Part shown: one piece after another, positions 9,116 through 19,200 of the stretch
Layout: the number at the start of each line of letters is the position of its first letter
Numbering within the stretch: the stretch's first letter is position 1
Source: Reticulitermes lucifugus
Taxonomy: Eukaryota; Arthropoda; Insecta; Blattodea; Rhinotermitidae
DNA: 35,313 nt
Assembly: GCA_026260175.1 (NCBI GenBank)
Contig: JAKCWW010004315.1
Span: forward strand, 2,679-37,991
Direction of reading: 5' to 3'
Translations under genes and position numbers: made by a program
The notes under the pieces: generated by a model
What the model was told of the DNA's origin: nothing
Seen by the model: only the letters and a program-made list of their open reading frames with translations
The model's database searches: none

Positions 9116-10893
9116 CCACCATGACTTAGAAGAATGTTGTCTCTAAATTATATTTTATATATTTTGAAGATTTTATATTCAACTGTTTTACAATATGACT
9201 TATACATATATGTCCATAATACAATAGAAAATTCACATATTTTTTCCATATAAAATCTGGTATTAACTGCAGAGTTCATTGAAGGCTATGGATTTTGTAA
9301 ATGTAATCCATTTAGTTGGTATATTAAATGAAAATGTTTATTCAAAATGCATAATTTTAAAATAGTGGGGAGTGAAATTTATAGTGGGGAGTGTTTTCTT
9401 ACATAGGATGTGTATCATAAATCAGTTACACACCAGGGTGCCTTGCGTAAGCAATGAAACTCATGTGTAGAGGACATACACATATCTGTGACATGAGTAA
9501 GAATTTGTTAAGGCAGCACTGCTGTGTTAAAATGGGTCTGTGTAGATATAATGGACAGTGTTTACATGTGTGTGTGATGTGTGCATGGAACTGGTTAGGA
9601 AAACAGTAACTTAACGAGTTGTTGTAACACTGGGTCACATACTTAGGGGGGAACATTTGTTTGTTTGTGTAAGAAATGCTTTGTCAGTCTTTTGTGATGA
9701 CAGGAATCCATTTGCAGTGTGGAAGATAAATGTTGTTGAAATATGTGAGGAAACATGACTTTTAAAAATTCTGTTTTCATTGTGTGTGACAATGTTGATG
9801 ATACAATTTTATATAATTAGGAGTATTTTTTTTGTGCTGTATCTCAAGAGTGGGCATTTGCATATTTGAGTAGGTTTGAGTGTCTTAAATATTTAAATTT
9901 TTCTAAGCAGTAAGGTTAATACTACTTTCATAATACGAAGGGGGAGCAGCTTGCATAGATGTTTGATGATGTTCATGTTATGCAGGGTGTTGTAGCCACC
10001 CATGTCATATGTGCTTGTTGCTGTGGTGAACTGTATGTATAGCCTTGTTTTATAATTTGTACACACTTCAGGAGTGTGAAGGTAGAAAATTACATGCGTA
10101 CTGAAGAATACAGTTCAGAAGATGTACAGTTCTGCTTTTGAAGACTGGGAATTGGCTTGCAGGGCAGACTTACAAATTAGAGTGGAATTTGGATCTGCTA
10201 TTCTAAATTGACATGCCTTATTGTATACAAGTATTTTAGCACCATGTGTTTTCAGAATATCTACATGTTTCAGTCATACATAACCATATTCTGTGTACTT
10301 CTTATCACTTCTTCTTGGTCACTACACATTTTGTGAATAAATGATGCAGACAGTTCACAATGGCAGGCAGTTGGGGGTAATGTTGGAATGTTGTGGGGAC
10401 TTTGACCTGGTAGTGGGTTAGTATTAGGAAATCCTAGCATTTACAGTCTAGTTCTGGCTGAACCTTACTCAGTTCCCTGTAAGTAAATGCTAGTACTAGG
10501 AGCTAGAACTGAGTAGCAGATTCTGGTGTTATATCTTAATGCTAGCATACAAGCAAATGCTGTTTTTTATTCACATTGCTCATAATGTTTGACAAAGGTA
10601 CCATTTGACTTTTGTAACATTGTCTTACCCTACATTTTAAACTACCCTACAGTAATTAGGAAGAACATAATATATTAAATATATTAAAATAATTTATCAC
10701 AACAGAATATAAATTGTTTTTCTCTAATTACTTCTAAGTCTATATTACATGCTTTCAGTGACATTTTATGTAAACGTTTGCAACTGCTTGGCTGTGTAGC
10801 CATGACATTTCTATTATATACTTCTCAGTTTTGTCGGTAGTTTGTAAAATAGTAGGAATGTGCATGACGGCAACGTGTTCTTGTCTGTAGTAG
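9116..10893. other. Intergenic AT-rich sequence
   Basis: No gene or recognisable mobile element. A small imperfect inverted repeat occurs at 10435-10502 (TAGCATTTAC with GTAAATGCTA). The minus-strand open frame at 9426-9656 looks random. Confidence 0.5.
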
Positions 10894-11860
10894 TAGGGTT
10901 ACCATATGTCCTGGCGTCCTTGCCAGTTCATAGTTTTGTCCTGGATTTTCCTGTTTGCTACTATCTTTGAGAATATTATTTTATGTAGTCACAAAGTATT
11001 AACAAATCAAAACTTGTGCTGTTGCAATTGTGACCAAGCACATTAAGTATCATAATTTATAGTAGTGCATTCTCAGTTGACTCCTTTTGTGGATGTCAAG
11101 GGATTTGCAGACGGAGATAGGTTGATCGTGAACATTGGAACACACGGACTGGATCAGTTCCCAAGCATCATCTTTTTTCATAGTTGCTGTCTTGCCAGAC
11201 ATCTTGTTTAATTTTTCTTTTTCTGTTCAGTGTCAAAATGCAGTTGCAATTTCCTGTAGTGGTGAGGTATTTAGTGCGTGTGTAAGGACTTTGTGAGTTA
11301 CAGGAGAGATGGGACTACTGAGGCAGTAATTTAATGTTGGTGATAAAGAAATATGCACGTCAGCACATAGGACTGTATGCTAATAACTGAAACACAAACT
11401 TTGTAGTAGTCAAGAGGAGAGGTGGAAACATATTACGGTATTGTATGATGAAAGCATTATATGTGCTCATACAAGTAAGACAACAAAAGTAGTGTATTAC
11501 AGGCATACATACGGGGTAAATAAGAAGTTAAAAACTGAACTCCCAGGACATCCTAAGAAAAAGCCAGTTGAATAAACTGACAATTCAAGTACATGTGTAA
11601 AAATTCAACATACTGTTTGTAAAAAAACACCCGTGGTGACAAACGACTGGAAATATCAAAAGAACGCCTATTCAGAATCATGTGGAATTTGACCTGCTAG
11701 TGTAACAGTTTGCACCAAACGGGTTAACCATTGCAGACTAAGAGTTATACTGCTACATACTGTGACTTGCATAAAAATACTTCAAGAGCGTCATAGAACA
11801 AGCATCAGTTATTGTATGCCATAGAAAAATGTGGAAGAATCCTTACTATAAACCTACTTA

Positions 11861-11902
11861 AGTCTCTGATGATGAACCAAATGGTTTGAAACATGTCAGG
11901 CT
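11861..11902 (+). ncRNA. Hammerhead-ribozyme-like motif 2
   Basis: Core CTGATGA (11866-11872) and GAAA (11888-11891) flank a helix II of GAACC with GGTTT (11874-11878/11883-11887, one G-U) and loop AAAT. After GAAAC, a 2-base loop leads to GTC (11895-11897), the classic cleavage triplet. Helix I is AGTCT (11861-11865) with AGGCT (11898-11902), five pairs including one G-U. As in the copy at 193-258, one extra base (T11873) sits between the core and helix II. Helix III is only one pair, so a single copy would fold poorly. Confidence 0.45.
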
Positions 11903-12244
11903 AGTGTAAAAAAAGTACAACAAATGTAGTGGTGAACAGTGCCTGTTTGTTGAACAATACAGTGGTCTGTAAGTGAATATAAAAGTGAAAATAATGTATA
12001 CACTTGGTAGAAGATGGAGTTTCACAGAGAAATTGTGCTACACACAGTCGTCTGTAAATGATAGATGGTATCCTGCCCATTGACTTTGCATTTCTTATGG
12101 TGAAGGTGTATGAATACTTCACATAGACATGGTGATTGTTACACAGCTGAAATACTTTTGTGCTTTGTTGGTAGTGAGGGCAAGAAGCTTTGCAGCATGG
12201 ATGTGCTGAATTTCTTTCTGTTCTTTCTGCCAGAGGATTCTTGT

Positions 12245-12560
12245 CCAACCGTCATAAAGATGACGTCCCTGCCCATGCTCTGAGAGCATATGGGGGAGTG
12301 GAGGTATAGATCAGCTCATTCTTAACATCAACACTATATGGAGGTGAGTGGTCAGCTCCACAGCTCTGCAACTTTACCACCCCTCCTCCCTGTACCCATT
12401 GATTAGGAGACTAGGTGGCCCTTGGAGTCAGTTTGGATGCTTAGGAGAAAAGAAAAATCTTGTCCTTCTCTGTGAAATCAAACCACAGTTCCTTGGTTGT
12501 CCAGCCTGTATGCTACTTTGTACTGACTACACTATCACAGCTCCTGTCCATCAGTCATAA
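12245..12560 (+). repeat. Dispersed insect repeat, plus-strand copy
   Basis: The translation around 12390-12500 reads YPLIRRLGGPWSQFGCLGEK and then KNLVLLCEIKPQFLGCPACM, the plus-strand counterpart of the repeat at 1800-2165. The preceding stretch (ATGCTCTGAGAGCATATGGG) also belongs to the known layout of this repeat. It is decayed and not a gene. Confidence 0.6.
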
Positions 12561-12980
12561 AGAAGTTTACTGAGATTGCATGTGTGTGCAGTCTGTTTAA
12601 TCGCACAATTCTTAAAACCAAGAAAACCGCTACTTGCAAAAGAAATGGCCTGGTAACTCATGAAACTTGAAGAAATCATGGAAGACAGACGAGCCAACAG
12701 ACCTTTCACCAGAAAGCTAATATTGAGTTCATAGAACTGGAAGAAACATTGCCCAGCAAGCCAAGCAAATGGGGGAAGGAAACCATCAGCTGTGGTGTGA
12801 AGTGGGTAAGAATATTTAAACATTTCAATGAACACACTATTCTTCTTCCAAATTTTTTGATAGGTTACTGAGTTTATCTTCTCTTTGCCTGGAACATCAG
12901 TACCTGTTGAATGTGTGTTCACTTATGAGCAATGTCTGGTCTCTTGAGAGAAGTGAAATGGGTAAGAGCACAATTCAGTC

Positions 12981-13057
12981 CAATAAACTGTTCTTGGGCA
13001 GACAGCCGCGTCAAAGTGTCACTTTGACACGGCTGTCTGCCCAAGAACAGTTTATTG
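12981..13057. repeat. 38-bp near-perfect snapback palindrome
   Basis: Arms 12981-13018 and 13020-13057 are reverse complements with one G-U-type difference and a one-base spacer (13019). The unit is flanked by the 13-bp direct repeat AGCACAATTCAGT (12967-12979 and 13088-13100), so 12980-13087 looks like a 108-bp insertion with a target duplication, or a template-switch product. Confidence 0.8.
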
Positions 13058-13436
13058 AATTCTGTTGCTGCAGAAGCTTGAGACCATAGCACAATTCAGT
13101 TCTTACTGTACAGCACACTGAACTTCAGTTAGACATGAAACAAATTGTGTGACAAACATTAACACACAATTTCTCAAGAAACTAAAGAGTGATAAAACCC
13201 TTTACTGACTTGAAAAATGCAAGTATGTTTCGGGGATCAGGATGACAATTTGATATCTGATGTTAATTAGTGTGATTTTCCATTTATGTTAATCACATGG
13301 AGTGCATCAGTCATGTGTATGTAAAGAAAGAACATGGATTGACGAGAAACTCGTTCATGTATTAGATTATATTGATCTTCTTTGGCATATAAGAAAGTAA
13401 GTGTCCCAGTTTGGAACACAAGGTATGGTAACCCTA

Positions 13437-14414
13437 TATATAAAAATTCCTGCTTTAAGATAACACATCATTAATGACTACAGTAGTCATAACATTTCAC
13501 AATAACATTTGTTTGAAATTGTCTGAAGATTATCACAGAACTAATTAGATGAACTAGTCACAGGTTAGTGAGTATCTCTTTTTCCTTTCTTTTCTGTATC
13601 CTTTTTTCCTACAAGAATTAATTGCAGTATTTACAGTACAGTATCATGATAATTTATTTCTACCATATGAGAGGTAAAGCAAATTCACAGCTTTGCTACT
13701 AATATTAATTCTATAGACAGATTGATCCCTTTGTTTAGCCAGCATAAGAATTACTGCATAGTTAAGTTTCAGTTAGTTCACATACTCTCCATAGTGTGAT
13801 CACAGTTACACAAAAATGTGTCATAAAAATGTTACAGTTCTCTAATGTACTTTTGCCACTTGACCAGTGTGCATAATTGGAATAAATTTTGTTTGTAAAG
13901 CTATATATACAGAATTTATGGGGAATACTCTTTGTCATAGATTATTTTTATACTTGACCAAGTAGAAATTCACCTGAAGACGAAAGCAGTCTGCTTTTGA
14001 AACATTGTGTTTGTATACTCAGTGATGATGGACAGTGTCCAAATACACGTCAGTGATATTTCGCATGTTACACCATTGTCTAAGAATTATAGTGTACTGT
14101 ATATTCTTAAAACTTCTTATTTTAACTCATTATACATGGAACCCTTTACAGTCCAATGTAGGAATTGAATTTGTAATTAGTTTTCAAGGAATGCTGAAAA
14201 TAGAAGTTTTCTTCGCATCCACATTTCAACATTGTCGTCAGTCAACAAGCAAATTGAACTTGTTCACTTCTGCAAAAATATGAGTTTTCTGTTGGATGCA
14301 GTTATATGATAATTTCAATATACTTGACAGATGCAGTAACAAATAGGCATAACTTGCACATCTACTAGTTAGCCTACAAGGCACATTGTTGACACTTATT
14401 TACCAGTTGTCCGG
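13437..14414. other. 3' flank of the PLC-like gene
   Basis: The part next to 14414 should be the 3' untranslated region of the minus-strand gene. No minus-strand AATAAA is visible within about 750 bases. The nearest I see is TTTATT on the plus strand near 13653. A third hammerhead-like core is at 13971-14009. Confidence 0.4.
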
Positions 14415-14732
14415 TCAGTTTTCCCTTGGCATTGTTTCTGAGACCCATGAGTTTGATCGTGCATTGTTGGTAGGTGAGAGAGGTTTGCCCTGCACTATAC
14501 TTCCCTGCTCCACATTTGAATTTGACTTCTTGAGTATACTTTTAGGCTTGATGTCAACTTGTATGGGTGAGGTGGGACTTCGTGTAGGTCCAGTCTGTGT
14601 TCCACCTGCCACAGCTCCTGTGTCTATGCTTTGTCGCTTGCTCAACAGGTTCAGTTTTCGCTGGTTTCGCATGATGCTAGGTGATCTGTCTTTAGTACTG
14701 TAATTATCAACCATTGGTGCTGTACTCTGAAC
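14415..14732 (-). CDS. PLCL: PLCL last exon: disordered Ser/Pro-rich C-terminus
   Basis: Encodes [20 protein letters not shown] to SETMPREN and TGA at 14417-14415. It is low in hydrophobics, with several SP/TP sites (DRSPS, TRSPTSP, PLSPT) and a KSILKKS basic stretch. This suggests a phosphorylated, unstructured tail that diverges from vertebrate homologs. Acceptor TTATTTTACAG. Confidence 0.85.
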   Translation of the reverse strand, partial: VQSTAPMVDNYSTKDRSPSIMRNQRKLNLLSKRQSIDTGAVAGGTQTGPTRSPTSPIQVDIKPKSILKKSNSNVEQGSIVQGKPLSPTNNARSNSWVSETMPREN

Positions 14733-16185
14733 CTGTAAAATAATTGAAGTGGTGTATTCATCATGTGTTGTGTTGATTCTAGAGTAGTTCATTACTGCGT
14801 TGTAGGCAGACACATAACTTTTATATCCCAAAGTGTTCTTTTTTCAACATATTCTTGTAAAACATTTTCTTAATGTGAGGGTTGTTATAAAAGCCTGGCC
14901 ATTACTAAATGTATTGTACTTTAAAGGAGAAGTGAGAGAGCTGTACGAACTGTACATGTAGTTTCTCACTTTCTTTTATGACACGTTAAGTTGATACAAT
15001 TTCTTAAACACACCACTGAGTACTGCAGAGCAGATGGCATAATTGGTCACTGTGCAGCAACTAGTCATCTACTGTACAGTGCAGTCCCTTAATAGGGGAC
15101 TGAGTACTGTAGAGCTGGCTGTATTGTTGGTTACTGTGTAGAAATGCAGCTATATAATTGGTTTTATAGATTTTATGAGTTGTTCTGCTAAAGCATGTCA
15201 GTATGTCAGTTTTTGATATTGTTCATTTATGTAATATTTTCCATCAGGAAGTACCTGCTTCAAGTGCCAGTCAGGGCTTAAGTATTCTGACTCGCGTTCT
15301 TAAGGTTTTCCTCATCCATTGCACAAGACTTCTCTGACATAATCATGGAACAGTTCTGAAATACATTGTTGTGGTACTGATATATTATTCCACTTAAGTG
15401 ATGTGTTACCTGTGCAAGACCCTGCCGACACTCTTTCCTACAGGACTCCAGGAGGTCAACCTGACCACGCAAGATGCGTACATTCCATGTGAAGTTGTCC
15501 AATATGCGGTTGTAATTCTTGCCCTTGATACCAGCCATGGAGGGAAGTTCTTCATACATTTCCAGTAAAGTTGACAAATGTGTATTAATGCTCTCCACCA
15601 AGTGATCTCCATTGTCCACCATGTACCGCATTTCAATTATAACTCTTTCAAAGGTAACAATGGCTCGGTGGAGATGTGGAGGCATATTTGGTGCATCCAC
15701 CTTTAACATTGGTAGCTGTAATGAAGACATTAATACATGCATTTAGATTAGTTTCTATCGATGGAAAAGAATTACATATGGAGGAGTTTCATGATTTCTG
15801 CTTGTCAGCAAATGTTAGGAGTGGGGTGACGAAATAGAGGATGAGGTGGGCAAGGCATATGACATTTATGGGGAGAAGAGAAATGCATACAGGGTTCTGG
15901 AGGGGACACCTGAAGGGAACAGACCACTTGGAAGAGCTAGGTATAGATGAGAGGATAGTATTAAAATGGATGCATAAGGCAGTAGGGTGGGAGGGCATGA
16001 ACTGGATTAATGTGGTTCATGATAGGGAGAAGTGGTGGGCCATTGTGAAAGGTATGAAAATTCATCTTCCATAGAATGCAGGGAATTTCTTGACTAACTG
16101 AGGAACTATGACATTCTGAAGAATGACTCTGCTCTTTGGAGTTAGCTGTTTATTTAAATTGGTGGTGGTGGTGGTGGTGGTGGTA

Positions 16186-16218
<33 letters not shown>

Positions 16219-19200
16219 AAGTATTATTATTAGTAGTAGTAGTAGTAGCAGTAGTAATGGTTTTTGTGCACACTCACCCCATGTTCATTACGAATTGCCA
16301 TGGAATTGACTTGTGGGCTGGCAGACAGCCTCTGCAGCAGGACTCGGAGGCATTGTTTCATGTTGGCTGTGTCTCCAAGTCCACATTCTGTCCTCAAATC
16401 TTCCATTGCAGCATCTGCATCTTGCCGAACCTTGAGAACTGATTCCAGTGTTTGTGACATGCCCTGTGCAACCAAGAAGTCCTGTGTGGTGGTGACCATG
16501 CCTTTAATTTCTGATACACAAGGCGGGTTTTGTACAGAACTTTGAGGTATGTTTAGAATGTATTTACCATATTAAGTGTTTCATGCTTAAACCACAGTGG
16601 TCATATGGATTGTTGTTCCTGACACCAGGAAAATGTTTTAATGGGAACAGTCATATGTTTATTAAAGTTCTATTAAAATACACATAATTATACTAGTGTT
16701 TTAGACTCCATTCACATAATATCTGTAACTACTTTGAGCTTCTCTGAAATGGGACTTCATTGGATTCTGTTTCAAGGAAATTCAGTGTTCAAGAATTTGC
16801 GTTATGGCACGTGTTCACAATATTTTCTCAAGCACACTTGCAGTCTTTAATAGAAGTTTATGAGAGATAATATCAAATACCTTACCCGAATTATGTCGTC
16901 AACTTGTCTGATACCAACCATTCGCAGCTCACTATGAACTTTGTTTGATTTTGATTTCTTCTTAATGAATTTCTGCAAGAATAGAATTTGATTAAGGCTT
17001 TGTAATCATTTTGGGCCATATATTAAGTGCTTTCAGTTTGAGTGACAAGAATGAAGTACTGTGTTGACAACAAGTAGAACAAAGCAATAACCTGAATGAG
17101 GATGGATAATGCACAAACAGAGAGTACAAAGCCACTGAAAAGGAGAGTAAAAATTATGAAAAAAATATGGAAGGATTAAAATTTTTGTCAGTTGTGCCTT
17201 CACAGTTTTGTTTCCATAAAGCAGATGTAAGTGCAGACCATCACAAAACTAGGAAAACTATATTACCACTCTTGAAGAGACAATTTACATGTGTCCAGAA
17301 CAGACAATAATAATGCATTACATACTCACCCCACCACCTTTTTTATTAGTAATAGCCACGTGAACAAAGAGGGTGGAGTTTTCTAGGGGCTCTCCAGTGT
17401 TGGACAACAAGCGAATGTGGCGGTAACCTAAAGTATAAAGAGAGATTAGAAGCTGTGACCTTTGATGCCTGAGTTAGAGTGAGCTACATGAAATGCAGAC
17501 TCCATTTGTGATTTACATTATTCTGAATGCTTTAATTGAAAATTTGTATCTTGAATGAGTAAAAATTGTCGCTGTGCATTTAAGCTTCATGCTTTGAACA
17601 TGTGTGAAAGAAAACCTAAACATCCACAGGAAATTATATGGAAGTGAGGGTTGGTATCATTCCTTGGATATTTCATCAAGGGGAAAAGAGATCCTAGTAT
17701 ATTTTTGTAAAAAGGCTAGTTGGGTCCCAGAGTATTCTGGATTTTGAAGTTGCAATAACAAGTCCCTGCACATGCCTGGAATTGAATTTAACCCTGAATT
17801 CCTAGCCTGTTGCCAGTCATTTCATCTATTGACCTGCTTGGATTCATATTAAGGACTTATTACATAAATCTGGGGCCTGCTGATTCATATGATTAGATGC
17901 ACATGACTCTTCATAATCTGCTATCCTGTTTACTGTACAAGGTACGTGTTGAATACTGTTGGTGGGAAGCAACATGGAAAGATTATGAAAGGTCAACAGA
18001 AACTCATCAAAATGACAGCTAAAAACATTGTGCCCTTGTGTTTCTTTAATAGAGGGGTGCCCACATTTTCTTGGCACAGAGCCACAACTACTACTGTTAC
18101 CTGGTTCTTGGGCCAATGTAAAATTACAATTAGTGGTAGATCTGACAACCCACATTATTGTTTAATTTTTATAGCATGCATGTAATCTACAAATGTGGCC
18201 GTGGGTCACTGAACACATCCTTGTGGGCTGTAAGTTGGACACCCCTGCTTTAATATGAAAATAAAAGTAGGTCACATTTACATCAATACACTCAATCTGC
18301 TAACAGCACATAGTTGCACTAATGGCTCTAAAGTCCAGTTTATAATGTGAATAGAATGTTATGTAGACCTTACCTGTTTGGAGACACTCAAATGGGATTG
18401 TATACTGGCCGATGAAGTCATCTCCAATGTGATCGTCATCCAAAACCACAAAGCGAAGCAGCAAAAGTTCAGGCAACATGACTTGGAACTCGAAACTTTC
18501 CTCATATATTGGGCAGTTCCCTTCATTGGACACTGTCTTTGTCTTCCGCTCTGCAGTGCAATACACCCATTGAAAATTGAAGGACTCCATGGAAAATGAC
18601 CACATTCCTCTGTTCAAAAATTGAATGCATATGATTTTCGGTATTTTAATGTTGCACTATTTTACTTCAAGGCTAATGGTGAGATTGATTAATGATAAAA
18701 TTATAATAAATATCAAATTTATTTTTAATTGTAGTGGAAATTAATTCAGTTTGTTCTTTATACTTTGACTGGCTGGTTTGTTACAGTACCTAGAGCCTTA
18801 GAAATCATGGGAAGTATGTTGTTGGATTAATTCTCATCCAAATAAGATTGATTGATTGATGATTCTTGATTTATTCAGTTATGTTTCTCAATTCCATATA
18901 TTATATAACATCAGATGGAGTAATTGTGAAATATGAATTGGAAGGGATGTGGCAGGAACTAGATGTAACCTATTTCAATGTAGCCCAGGATTTGCCTGGA
19001 GGACTAAATAAAGCAAAAAAAAAAAAAAAATACAATAACTTGACTCTGGGCTAAAATTTAAACACTTGAACAATCACTGAAGCATGAAGTCTGCTCAGCC
19101 AAATGTAAGAAATATCAATTTAGTACCACTATATAAGTGCCATATCTGACATTATTTCCACTTAGGGAGTGGTTAATGTATGGAAAGCCTAATGATCACT

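Larger units (their letters stand above)
10894..13436. mobile_element. Candidate DNA transposon bounded by 13-bp inverted termini
   Basis: TAGGGTTACCATA at 10894-10906 is exactly matched in inverted orientation by TATGGTAACCCTA at 13424-13436, 2.5 kb away. If the outer TA is the target duplication, this would fit a Tc1/mariner-like insertion. The inner sequences beyond 13 bp do not clearly match, and no transposase is readable, so it could also be two MITE ends. Nested inside are a hammerhead-like motif (11861-11902), a dispersed repeat (12245-12560) and a snapback palindrome (12981-13057). Confidence 0.45.

Noticed and set aside
14386-14703. 105-codon plus-strand frame
   Set aside because: Antisense shadow of the last PLCL exon.
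15406-15636. Second minus-strand frame over PLCL exon m
   Set aside because: Out of frame with the conserved tail and not in phase with neighbouring exons.
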